Positions 45,977 to 54,302 of a stretch of DNA of 64,000 nucleotides are shown here, piece after piece; position 1 is the stretch's first letter, and the number at the start of each line of letters is the position of its first letter. The translations under genes and the position numbers were made by a program. The notes beneath the pieces were generated by a model. That model was not told the origin of the DNA and did not search any database. It saw nothing but the letters and a program-made list of their open reading frames with translations. Source of the DNA: Alkalibacterium sp. 20 (lineage in GTDB: Bacteria > Bacillota > Bacilli > Lactobacillales > Carnobacteriaceae_A); the NCBI RefSeq assembly GCF_001885615.1, contig NZ_LSRN01000023.1, forward strand, positions 1-64,000, read 5' to 3'.

Positions 45977-47260
45977 TTAAATCTCATTGACGACAATGGT
46001 CTGATCTCTTTTGGGTCCAACAGAAACGATCGAGACTTCTACGCCGGTGAATTCTGCGATGCGTTCCAAATATATCCGAGCGTTTTCCGGCAGTTCTTCG
46101 TACGTTTTGGCGATGGCCGCTTCTTCGCCCCATCCGTCGAATGTTTCGTAGACGGGTTCACATTTAGCCAGGTCTTCGAGACTGGCTGGGAAGTAATCGA
46201 TCACTTCGTTATTGAATGTATAGCCCACGCAGACTTTTATCTCGTCTAAGCCAGCGAGTGTATCTATTTTGGTCACGACCAGATTTGTCAGCCCCGAAAC
46301 ACGTGCAGAAGTTTTCAGGATAACCAGATCCAACCAGCCACAACGTCGGTCTCTACCTGTCGTTACACCCACTTCGCCGCCTTTTACTCTGATCCAGTCG
46401 CCTGTCGCATCCGTCAGTTCTGTTGGGAAAGGACCTTCACCTACACGTGTAGTATAGGCTTTGGCAACACCCACAGCTCCTTTGAGCATGGTTGGTCCGA
46501 TACCTGTTCCCGTACAGACTCCTCCGGCAATCGTATTGGAAGATGTCACGAAAGGATAGGTCCCGTAATCGATATCCAAAAGCATCCCCTGCGCCCCTTC
46601 AAACAATACTTTCTTTCCAGCTTTGATCTCATCATACAGTCTTACCGAGGTATCCTGCACAAACGGAATCAGTTTCTCAGCGAATGCACTGTATTCCTTG
46701 TAGATTTCATCAAAATCCAAAGGTTCTTCATCGTATATTTTGACCAATAGTTCATTCTTGATTTTAATATTTTCTGCCAGTTTCTTTTTAAAAACAGCTG
46801 GCTTTATCAAGTCACACATTCTTATACCGGATCTTTCGGCTTTGTCTGCATATGAAGGTCCGATGCCTTTGCCTGTCGTACCGATACTGTTCGTTCTGGA
46901 TTTTTCGCTCAAATTATCCAGCAGTCTGTGGTATGGCATGATCACATGTGCTCTATCACTGATCAGCAATTTTTCAGGGGTAACTTTTACGCCTAGATCT
47001 TCTAAATAACCCATCTCCTTGAAAAGTGCTTCCGGATCGATCACAGTGCCGTTGCCCAGGATATTTAGTTTATCATCATATAAAATACCTGAAGGAATCA
47101 AGTGGAGCATATACTTACTCTCACCAACGATTACCGTATGACCGGCATTGTTTCCTCCTTGAAACCTAACGACTAAATCGACACTCTCGGCCAGGAAATC
47201 GGTCATTTTACCTTTTCCTTCGTCTCCCCATTGCGCACCTAATACTACAAATGTTGACAT
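45977..47260 (-). CDS. purA: Adenylosuccinate synthetase
   Basis: This 427-residue enzyme of AMP synthesis has the GTP loop [18 protein letters not shown] at the start, [25 protein letters not shown] near residue 127, the IMP site [38 protein letters not shown] and [12 protein letters not shown]. Length and motifs are full. It converts IMP and aspartate to adenylosuccinate with GTP. It is monocistronic, with AGGAGG just before ATG and a candidate PurR box upstream. Confidence 0.97.
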   Translation of the reverse strand: MSTFVVLGAQWGDEGKGKMTDFLAESVDLVVRFQGGNNAGHTVIVGESKYMLHLIPSGILYDDKLNILGNGTVIDPEALFKEMGYLEDLGVKVTPEKLLISDRAHVIMPYHRLLDNLSEKSRTNSIGTTGKGIGPSYADKAERSGIRMCDLIKPAVFKKKLAENIKIKNELLVKIYDEEPLDFDEIYKEYSAFAEKLIPFVQDTSVRLYDEIKAGKKVLFEGAQGMLLDIDYGTYPFVTSSNTIAGGVCTGTGIGPTMLKGAVGVAKAYTTRVGEGPFPTELTDATGDWIRVKGGEVGVTTGRDRRCGWLDLVILKTSARVSGLTNLVVTKIDTLAGLDEIKVCVGYTFNNEVIDYFPASLEDLAKCEPVYETFDGWGEEAAIAKTYEELPENARIYLERIAEFTGVEVSIVSVGPKRDQTIVVNEI

Positions 47261-47352
47261 TGAAAATCCTCCTTAGTAAAGAACTCCATTTAAGAGCCTT
47301 CACTTTTATCCATTTATGGAATTGAGTTTATCTATAATTCAATCACAGAACA

Positions 47353-47428
47353 ATGGTATCAAAGCCATTAACTCAGGTCAATGAAATGTCGCATGTATTT
47401 AGTATTTACATCATCAATGTTCGTGTTT
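47353..47428 (-). promoter_or_regulatory. Putative purA promoter with upstream PurBox
   Basis: On the minus strand TTGACC and TACCAT (47353-47358) are 17 bp apart. The PurBox-like sequence AAACACGAACATT (47416-47428) keeps the CGAAC core. It sits about 70-76 bases upstream of the start site, the position used by the PurR activator in lactococci and streptococci. Two positions differ from the consensus AWWWCCGAACWWT. Confidence 0.45.
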
Positions 47429-47606
47429 TATAGATTAATAGATATTAACTTCTAGTTTTTGTTGATTTTCACAACAATTTGATTCAACTAGTTAACTTTA
47501 TAATTCGATAAAAAAGCTTGATGTACATCTCTTATAGGGCAGTTTTTATAAAAAGTACTGCGTAAATCTTGAATGAGAACTTAAAGACTAATAACAGTAA
47601 TAATAA
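47429..47606. other. AT-rich gap between purA and the HNH gene
   Basis: No gene-like frame or strong hairpin is seen. Base composition becomes very AT-rich from here through the HNH gene. Confidence 0.4.
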
Positions 47607-48461
47607 TCATAAAACACCATAGAACGTAAGTAATTTTTCCCTATCAATTTCTATTCCATACTTTTCATATTTAAACTCTCTTTTATTGAACAATATCTCA
47701 ATTGTTTTCTTCCGTTCAGGGTATATAGAATGATGTATTTTACTGTGACAGGTTGGACATAAACATACTATATTGTCTGAAAAATCAATGTTGTAGACAA
47801 AATAATCTTGTGCTGCCATAGGTATTAAGTGATGAGCTTCAATATAAGTCTCTTTATTTCTTATATTAGTGAATGTCTTATGATTATTATTATATTCGCA
47901 TTTCCATCCACTATTTATCTTCGCTTTTTCACTTTCTACAATTTTACGATTGTAACTATATCTCCCATTAAACTGCGTTTTATTCCCTCTATATTGTTTT
48001 CCTGAAATCGATCTTTCATGTAAACTTTCAATAGAATCTTTATTTGAAGATATATTTATTTTAGTATTCATCTCATAATCGTTATATTCTTCCACTTCAT
48101 CATTAAGGAATGTCAAATAGGACAAATAACATTTTAAAGTAGCACTCGGATAGTGGTTTTCATGCTTATTGTAGGAGGAAAAATCATTCATTTGAGTTAA
48201 TTTGTTTAGCTTTTCAAAGGACTCAAATACTTCAAAATCAATTATATAATCATTGAAAATCATTTCATAATTATAAACTAGTCTGACGAGGTAACGTGCA
48301 TAAGAATCTGCTTTACCACTTTTAGCACTTTTTGAATTCCCAGCCAGTATTGTTAACTCCCTTGCGTATGCTCTAAAATCTTCAAAAAATTCCATATTTC
48401 GATTTTTTGTATTTATAAACTGAGTACTTTTAGCGGGTAAGTCTTTAAAGTACATCGACAT
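47607..48461 (-). CDS. HNH endonuclease with an unrecognised N-terminal domain
   Basis: This 284-residue protein ends in an HNH nuclease domain. CEYNNNHKTF provides the first metal/structural pair, EAHHLIPMAAQ holds the HH, and FSDNIVCLCPTCHSKIHH supplies the Asn, the CxxC and the final His. Residues 1-165 are helical, Lys/Asn/Tyr-rich and not recognised. The gene is far more AT-rich than purA and looks acquired. McrA-like proteins with this plan cut modified or foreign DNA, so a defence role is reasonable but not shown. No methyltransferase is adjacent. ATG is preceded by AAGGATG. Confidence 0.8.
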   Translation of the reverse strand: MSMYFKDLPAKSTQFINTKNRNMEFFEDFRAYARELTILAGNSKSAKSGKADSYARYLVRLVYNYEMIFNDYIIDFEVFESFEKLNKLTQMNDFSSYNKHENHYPSATLKCYLSYLTFLNDEVEEYNDYEMNTKINISSNKDSIESLHERSISGKQYRGNKTQFNGRYSYNRKIVESEKAKINSGWKCEYNNNHKTFTNIRNKETYIEAHHLIPMAAQDYFVYNIDFSDNIVCLCPTCHSKIHHSIYPERKKTIEILFNKREFKYEKYGIEIDREKLLTFYGVL

Positions 48462-48535
48462 AAATCATCATCCTTACTTAATAATTCCCTAATTTCTCTA
48501 TCAAAAGTATGTAAATATTCATTACACTTACTCTC

Positions 48536-49048
48536 TCACGCTCCAACCTGCTTAAAATAAGGATCGAGATATTCCAAGAGTTCATCAAATAATGCTGGAA
48601 AAAGGTTCGAACCGGCTACTTTGAATTTCTTTCTGTTATCAAATTTGAGTTTCAGTTCCCACTGGGTGCCGTCCATGATATTTGAGTCATAATAGTCTTC
48701 ATCCCATGACAGGACAAACAACTCTCGGAAGAGGTACGTTTTGATTGTCTGCCATTCATCCACTGTGATCCGCACTTTTAGGATATCATCACCTAAACTG
48801 TATGGTGCCGTTATTTGTATGTCTGCATACCCGTCCCGTTCTTCGATGAGAATGGTCTTGAATCCTCCGTGAAAGCCGCCATAAGTAAAACAGAATGTGT
48901 GACATTGGCGGATCGATTCATTGGCTCCTAGTCCAAACGTTTTACCGCATGTCCCACATTTGTACTTATCCGACACTTCTGGTTGCTGTCTTTCACTTTC
49001 TTCAACTGTTTGATTGCCACAATATGGGCACTTTAACTCATCGATCAT
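48536..49048 (-). CDS. Zinc-ribbon protein of unknown function
   Basis: This 170-residue soluble protein has an N-terminal zinc ribbon with two CxxC pairs (CPYC at about residue 7 and CGTC at about residue 32), then a beta-rich domain containing CHTFCFTYGGFHGGF and two Trp-rich segments (SWDEDYYDSN, DGTQWELKLKF). It may bind a nucleic acid or a protein; nothing specific can be claimed. The following small basic gene is 240 bases away upstream on the same strand and may be unrelated. Confidence 0.65.
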   Translation of the reverse strand: MIDELKCPYCGNQTVEESERQQPEVSDKYKCGTCGKTFGLGANESIRQCHTFCFTYGGFHGGFKTILIEERDGYADIQITAPYSLGDDILKVRITVDEWQTIKTYLFRELFVLSWDEDYYDSNIMDGTQWELKLKFDNRKKFKVAGSNLFPALFDELLEYLDPYFKQVGA

Positions 49049-49093
49049 TGCTTTCCTCCCCTTATATGTACGCTTAGCTTTAGCACTTAGATA

Positions 49094-49294
49094 TTATTTG
49101 AATACATCCCAGAAAGAAAAGGATGTCTTTTTGTATACTTTATTGTATGCGGCTTTTTTCGGATCCTTAAGCCAGCCCATTCCCTTTTTACCGTAACCAG
49201 GTACCACGCTTCGTTTCACTGCTCGTTTAACTCTCCCAGTCGTCCGTGCTTTTATCGACCGCTTGATGCTTGGCTTGCGCATGCCAAATTTCAT
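49094..49294 (-). CDS. Small, highly basic conserved-looking protein
   Basis: This 66-residue protein has about one third Lys/Arg. It starts MKFGMRKPSIKRSIKART and continues GYGKKGMGWLKDPKKAAYN, ending in an aromatic stretch. It has no signal peptide. Similar short proteins with the PxIKRSIKARTTGR plan occur in Firmicutes without known function, as far as I can recall. The charge suggests nucleic-acid or membrane binding. Confidence 0.6.
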   Translation of the reverse strand: MKFGMRKPSIKRSIKARTTGRVKRAVKRSVVPGYGKKGMGWLKDPKKAAYNKVYKKTSFSFWDVFK

Positions 49295-49359
49295 CTATTT
49301 CCCCACTTTCTTCTATCTTGATTATTCTTTTCAAAACGATTGATGCTGCACTACCTCAT

Positions 49360-50817
49360 TCAGTCCAGCACATCGATTGATTCACTTTCCAAATCGATTC
49401 TATTCACGTCGGGTTCTTCAAAACCCACGCCTGCAGTGAAGAGGACCGAGTCACCGACTTTCGCAAAACCTTCCACTCTGTCCAGGTCGGAAAGGTTGGA
49501 ACTCTCGCTGCCATCAAAGGTCATCCTGTAGACGCCCGCTCCAGGGTATGCCCCCTCACTGGAATGCAGCGAATAGATGATGCCTTGCTCGGTAGGCAAA
49601 TAAGAAGAAACAGGCCCGTGCACGACCACTTCCGGTTCGCTTTCTCCCCCTACTTTACTCCGGTAGAGTTTATGGTTACCACCTATATAATAGTAGTCAT
49701 CGTTCCATATCGTCAGATTTTGTGCGGGATCGTTTATCACAATCTGCCCATCTTTACCATCGAGGCTATAGCTTTCTACGACCGACCGTCCTTCTTTTTC
49801 ATGGCTGATCAGTAGTCGACTGTCATAGATGGAGAAACTGGAGGCTTTAACGTCTATCAGCTGCGCAAGATTTTGTCCATTCAGGTCCATTTTATAGACG
49901 CTAAAATCATCTTCCCAGCTTAAAAAATAGATCCAGTTCCCCTGGATCTGCAATTCCACAAGATAACCCAGGGAGTAAAGCGTTGAATGAGCGCTGCCAT
50001 CCGTCCTCATCCTTTCCAGGCTTTCTCCTCTGGTGAAGTATAGCCAATCTCCGACCACATTCAGTTGACTGACGCCGGTGCCTCCCTCGCGTTGTATCAG
50101 GTACTCTTTGTTTTCAAACTGTTTGTCTATCTTGACAAGATTCAAATGATTCTCAACATAAAATACGTATTCTTCGTTTTCGACTGCACGTCCGTAATTC
50201 AATGTGTTTTCCAGCGAATTGCCACTGTATTCTTCCGAGTCGATTTCCACTTCATCACTGACACTTGAGAGTGTGTTGTGGCGCAGAACATTCATGCTCC
50301 ATACCAGATTAGATTCCACCATTAGTGGCATAAGTCCTATGATTGCAATAAGGATGAATTTGAGAGACGAGACGCTTTTTCTGGTCCAGAGACTCTCTTC
50401 CCCTCGGATATTTTTATCCAGTATCGTGATGTAATGCTTCGGTCCTTCGATCGTTACTTTATCGGTTACATAATGCAGAACGATCCGGTCATTGACGACC
50501 CGGTTGAACGGTACATCGAACGTCGGTCTTACCGTCATTTCGTTTTCACTCTTATCGGTGACTTTCCATCTGCCCTGTTCGATCAGCTTGTCTAAACCGT
50601 CAAAGCTCTGGACTTCTTCCTCGATGGATTGGTGTCTGTATTTAGCGATCAACCACCGGAGAAAGAACAAGAGATAGAATACGATAAATACCCACTGAAC
50701 GCCTGGATTTATGTTGAAGACAGCCCTGTAACTGCCATAAAGTAGCAGGGCCACCGGTAAGTAGACAAACACGGTCCCTCTCAAGGCAATATAGAGCCAA
50801 TTTTTTAGTGTTTTCAT
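49360..50817 (-). CDS. Membrane-anchored beta-propeller protein (DUF5050-like), copy 1
   Basis: This protein of about 485 residues begins with two membrane helices (about 8-28 and 38-55), a cytoplasmic-looking domain with VRPTFDVPFNRVVND, a third helix (LKFILIAIIGLMPLMV) and an outward propeller of about six blades. Its repeats are of the type YLxRGES...DG...LY: GDWLYFTRGESLERMRTDGS, NWIYFLSWEDDFSVYKMDLN, NDDYYYIGGNHKLYRSKV. This is the DUF5050 pattern of surface propellers. A paralogue lies at 57364-58812. It is divergent from the PLD gene at 51081. Start at 50817 after GGAGGGAG. Confidence 0.75.
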   Translation of the reverse strand: MKTLKNWLYIALRGTVFVYLPVALLLYGSYRAVFNINPGVQWVFIVFYLLFFLRWLIAKYRHQSIEEEVQSFDGLDKLIEQGRWKVTDKSENEMTVRPTFDVPFNRVVNDRIVLHYVTDKVTIEGPKHYITILDKNIRGEESLWTRKSVSSLKFILIAIIGLMPLMVESNLVWSMNVLRHNTLSSVSDEVEIDSEEYSGNSLENTLNYGRAVENEEYVFYVENHLNLVKIDKQFENKEYLIQREGGTGVSQLNVVGDWLYFTRGESLERMRTDGSAHSTLYSLGYLVELQIQGNWIYFLSWEDDFSVYKMDLNGQNLAQLIDVKASSFSIYDSRLLISHEKEGRSVVESYSLDGKDGQIVINDPAQNLTIWNDDYYYIGGNHKLYRSKVGGESEPEVVVHGPVSSYLPTEQGIIYSLHSSEGAYPGAGVYRMTFDGSESSNLSDLDRVEGFAKVGDSVLFTAGVGFEEPDVNRIDLESESIDVLD

Positions 50818-51080
50818 TTTCTCCCTCCATACTATGATCAACAAACCTTATTCTCAGCTGTGTCCTTTCTTTATCGACGATTCTATTACCTTCAGTTTAG
50901 CAAAAAAGCGCCCTCTATTGATAGCGCTTTTCTTTAAAAACTATATTTTATTTTTGAAAATAGTTGTTATTATATTTTATCGTTGCTGATCAACAGAGAC
51001 ATCACTTTGTTTTCATGGTAGACTTATGAAAAACAAATCACGCAAACGTACGCATACCAAATAAAGAAAGCAGGTCGATT
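50818..51080. other. Divergent promoter region between the propeller and PLD genes
   Basis: This AT-rich 260 bases must hold promoters for both genes. The hairpin AAAAAAGCGC...GCGCTTTT (about 50902-50935) lies near the propeller start. AAGCAGG precedes the PLD ATG. Confidence 0.45.
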
Positions 51081-52571
51081 ATGCCTTTAAGAAAACATGC
51101 CTCATCCAAAAAGAAAGTTGCGTCTTTACTTGAGAAAAAAACACTGCTGAGCGTGATTATTTTCAGCTTGATCCTGATTCCACTGATGGTTTCACTGTAT
51201 CATTATTTGAAACCGGTTCCCCAGGGGATCTCCGTAAAAGGCGAACGGCACGAGACGAGTGACTTCCAGTTCCTCTATGACTTGACCTATGAAAATGCAA
51301 AGGGTGAAGTCGAATATGAACAGGAAATCTCCGACTATATCTATCACATGATCGCCGAGGCAGAAGACTTCATCGTTGCGGATATGTTCTTGTTCAACGA
51401 TGACTACGACCATACCAATCCCGATTTGGACTTCCCTACGCTGGCGAACGATCTGGCAGAACTGCTCATCCAAAAGAAACGGAAATCCCCTGAAGTGGAT
51501 ATTGTTTTCATCACCGATCCCATCAATACCTTCTATGGCACATATATGCCAGAGACCATCGATCAGATGAAAGACGCGGGGATCGAAGTCATCATTACCG
51601 ATCTAGAGCCGTTAAGAGATTCCAATCCTATTTACTCCGGTTTTTCAAGGGCTTATTTGAACTGGTTCGACACATCCGAATCCAGCTATCTGCCGAATGC
51701 TTTTCGTGCTCAAGGTCCAAAGGTCAATGTCCTTTCCTATCTCAATTTGCTGCACTTTAAAGCCAACCATCGAAAAACGATCATGACTGAACGTGAAGGT
51801 CTGATTACATCTGCCAATCCTCATGATGCCAGTGCCTATCATTCCAATGTCGCCTATGTCATGCAAGGACCTTTTCTGAACGATTTGCTTGCCTCTGAAA
51901 GAGCAGTCGCTGAAATGTCCGGTTTCGATACGGCTCTGTTTGATTCTTTTCAAATAAAGAGTAAAAGTGCTGAGACAAATGAAGCGTACACTGTTCAATT
52001 ATTGACTGAACAGAAAATCAAAACGTCTCTCCTTGAGTCCATCAATCTGGCACAGTCGACTGACATGATCAAAATAGGCATGTTTTATATCTCGGATCGC
52101 GACATCATTGCGGCCTTACTCGAGGCTGAACGTCGAGAGGTAAACATCCAACTCATTCTGGACATCAACGAGGATGCTTTCGGCGTTAAAAAAATCGGCA
52201 TCCCTAATCGTCCGGTTGCGGATGAATTGATCAAGGGCAACAGTTCGATCGATATAAGATGGTATCAGTCTCACGGGGAACAGTTCCATACGAAGTTCCT
52301 GCTGTATGAAACAAAAGAAGAGGTGACCATGATCGGCGGATCCACCAATTTTACGCGGCGAAATCTGCAGGACTACAACTTGGAAACAAACGTCAGGATC
52401 TCAGGCGCAAAAGGTCAACCGGGAATAGAGGACATGCTCCAGTACTTTGACCGCATTTGGGAGAACGAAGGCGGTACGTATACCGTTGACTACTCCGAGC
52501 ATGCGGAAGCAACAGTATGGAAAGACTGGCTGTATCATATCCAGGAGTGGAGCGGACTGTCGACGTTCTAG
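51081..52571 (+). CDS. Membrane-anchored phospholipase D-superfamily protein
   Basis: This 496-residue protein has one N-terminal membrane helix (about residues 22-40, LLSVIIFSLILIPLMVSLYH) and two PLD half-sites. The first is HFKANHRKTIMTE near residue 225-237, the second FHTKFLLYETKEEVTMIGGSTNF near residue 410. Each keeps H-x-K, but the usual Asp is Glu in both. It may cut or join phosphodiesters in phospholipid or teichoic acid at the membrane. It ends EWSGLSTF, and copies of this 3' end recur at 61188 and 62053. It is divergent from the propeller gene. Confidence 0.8.
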   Translation: MPLRKHASSKKKVASLLEKKTLLSVIIFSLILIPLMVSLYHYLKPVPQGISVKGERHETSDFQFLYDLTYENAKGEVEYEQEISDYIYHMIAEAEDFIVADMFLFNDDYDHTNPDLDFPTLANDLAELLIQKKRKSPEVDIVFITDPINTFYGTYMPETIDQMKDAGIEVIITDLEPLRDSNPIYSGFSRAYLNWFDTSESSYLPNAFRAQGPKVNVLSYLNLLHFKANHRKTIMTEREGLITSANPHDASAYHSNVAYVMQGPFLNDLLASERAVAEMSGFDTALFDSFQIKSKSAETNEAYTVQLLTEQKIKTSLLESINLAQSTDMIKIGMFYISDRDIIAALLEAERREVNIQLILDINEDAFGVKKIGIPNRPVADELIKGNSSIDIRWYQSHGEQFHTKFLLYETKEEVTMIGGSTNFTRRNLQDYNLETNVRISGAKGQPGIEDMLQYFDRIWENEGGTYTVDYSEHAEATVWKDWLYHIQEWSGLSTF

Positions 52572-52630
52572 AAGTAGCCGGTTAGAAATTAAATGTTGTT
52601 CTAATCAATAAAAGCTTAAATATATATATA

Positions 52631-52671
52631 AAGAGTCCCTTGTTTACTATTGCAGTAAACAAGGGACTCTT
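52631..52671. terminator. Bidirectional terminator between the PLD and anti-sigma genes
   Basis: AAGAGTCCCTTGTTTACT and its exact complement (18 bp) have a five-base loop and a following TTTT; the genes converge here. Confidence 0.92.
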
Positions 52672-52674
52672 TTG

Positions 52675-53586
52675 TCAGTTTAACTTCTCGATTTGTTTTC
52701 GTTCTCTTCTGATAGAATAAACGTTTATTCCCAATAAAATCAGAGCATATAACGGAATCACAATCAAAATAATGGCCAGCAGATCCCTTGTGGAGTTATA
52801 TGATGCAGAAGTTGATCCTCTAACGATTAAATGAGCAATTATATAAGAAACCAGGAGTAATAGTGTCTTAATAGAAAATTTTGCAATTTGCTTGTTCTGA
52901 CGAAACACTGCTGCAATAACCAGACATAACCCGCCCAACAGTATAGCTATCAGTAGATAATACGACAGATTCAGTCTCGGCAAGGTCACTATCCCTCCAT
53001 TTGGATTATCATCAATACCGTAAATCAATCGGTCCGGTGCTCCGTCAGTCTGATAGTAGTAAACTGACGACACGGTTTCATCTTCTGCATTCAACACCAC
53101 TGTCCCGATGTCGTTTGGCTGTATATATTCCTCCCAGATAGTTGTCCAAGTGGTGAGATGATAAGCCATGTCAGGTTCTCCTTCTGACGAATAGCGTTTC
53201 ATATCATAGCCTGAGACGTGTTCACTGAATTCAACGACGATAGACTCACCTGCTTGCTCACTAACTTGAATAAGCTCTTCACTATAGGGTAGATACTTTG
53301 GTGCAGTCACAAAAGCAAAGAGGAGTGCAGAAAACAATAATGTAAAAACAAACGTCAGAGCTATCGATGTTGCTTTCTTCTTTCTAAGAGCCGATTTCAT
53401 CTTCATTAACGGCCTGACGTCAGTTTCTACAGGCGCATGATACGGCTGGTTCAGTTCATTCAGCAACTTTCGACAGTCGTCACAATGCTCAAGATGCTTT
53501 TCTACCAAGTGTACTGAATCATCACTGAGCATATCTTCCGTATATAAGGGGATGAGATCTTTTATGACATTGCAGGATACATTCAT
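52675..53586 (-). CDS. Zinc-finger (zf-HC2) anti-sigma factor
   Basis: This 303-residue protein starts with the anti-sigma zinc domain (C5, and H31-x3-C35-x2-C38 in KHLEHCDDC). A first membrane helix follows (about residues 72-92, ATSIALTFVFTLLFSALLFA), then an outer domain of about 120 residues (acidic, with Tyr-rich ends), and three further C-terminal helices. Zf-HC2 domains bind ECF sigma factors such as SigW. It overlaps the sigma gene by four bases (ATGA), so the pair is co-translated. The multi-helix tail is longer than in RsiW and may sense a membrane signal. Confidence 0.85.
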   Translation of the reverse strand: MNVSCNVIKDLIPLYTEDMLSDDSVHLVEKHLEHCDDCRKLLNELNQPYHAPVETDVRPLMKMKSALRKKKATSIALTFVFTLLFSALLFAFVTAPKYLPYSEELIQVSEQAGESIVVEFSEHVSGYDMKRYSSEGEPDMAYHLTTWTTIWEEYIQPNDIGTVVLNAEDETVSSVYYYQTDGAPDRLIYGIDDNPNGGIVTLPRLNLSYYLLIAILLGGLCLVIAAVFRQNKQIAKFSIKTLLLLVSYIIAHLIVRGSTSASYNSTRDLLAIILIVIPLYALILLGINVYSIRRERKQIEKLN

Positions 53587-54068
53587 TCGTTTTTCCTCAT
53601 TTCTTCTCTTATTTTTCTTTTCGCTCTATAGAAGGTCACGCAAGCCCAATTGTCTGTTTTACCGAATAGTTCACCTATCTGTTTAAAACTCAGTTCTCCA
53701 AATAATCTTAACGTAAATACCTCCTTGTAAGGTTCAGAAAGCTGATGCAGAACTTTATGTACATTCATCGATTCTTCTTTTAAAAAGATGATCTTTTCTA
53801 TATCTGTTTCATCTTCTATCTCTCCGATGGAATCGAGTGCTATTTCTTTTTTATGCTTTCTTAAATAGGAGTAATAGGTGTTTTTTGCAATTTGAAAAAG
53901 CCAGACGCGAATATCACTCTCCCCTTTGAAACTATCCAAGGATTTTAGTGCTTTTAAAAATGTTTCAGACGTAATATCTTCAGCCAGGTGTTTGTCCCTC
54001 GTTAAGCTGTACGCGAACAAATAGACATCTTTGAAATACAATGAATAAATCTCTTCAAGTTCTACCAC
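53583..54068 (-). CDS. ECF-type RNA polymerase sigma factor
   Basis: This 161-residue protein has region 2 as DKHLAEDITSETFLKALKSL followed by VWLFQIAKNTYYSYLRKH, and region 4 as RLFGELSFKQIGELFGKTDNWACVTFYRAKRKI. It ends four bases into the anti-sigma gene. The upstream region carries an ECF-type promoter with CGTC in the -10, which suggests autoregulation. The stimulus is unknown, and it does not look like the same group as the 20033 sigma factor. Confidence 0.9.
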   Translation of the reverse strand: MVELEEIYSLYFKDVYLFAYSLTRDKHLAEDITSETFLKALKSLDSFKGESDIRVWLFQIAKNTYYSYLRKHKKEIALDSIGEIEDETDIEKIIFLKEESMNVHKVLHQLSEPYKEVFTLRLFGELSFKQIGELFGKTDNWACVTFYRAKRKIREEMRKNE

Positions 54069-54090
54069 CTTCTCACCCCCTTATATATAA

Positions 54091-54116
54091 GACGCGCCAA
54101 CGGACGAAATCTTACA
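54091..54116 (-). promoter_or_regulatory. Putative autoregulated ECF promoter
   Basis: On the minus strand TGTAAG (54111-54116) and CGTC (54091-54094) are separated by 16 bp. The CGTC -10 and this spacing fit ECF promoters. It lies about 25-50 bases upstream of the sigma gene's own start. Confidence 0.55.
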
Positions 54117-54302
54117 ACCTTTTCAAAATAATTATAACTTATACTTTCAAGTCCGCTGTTCATTGACTGTTTTAAATAATACTCCTTATCAAAAATAGGA
54201 CTCAATCTTCCTTATACTAATGTATGGGAAGCTTGAGTCCTGTCTCATTTAGAATGATCTGATAAGCGTAAGCTTTCAATCTCGATATTCTCAGTCTTAT
54301 AT

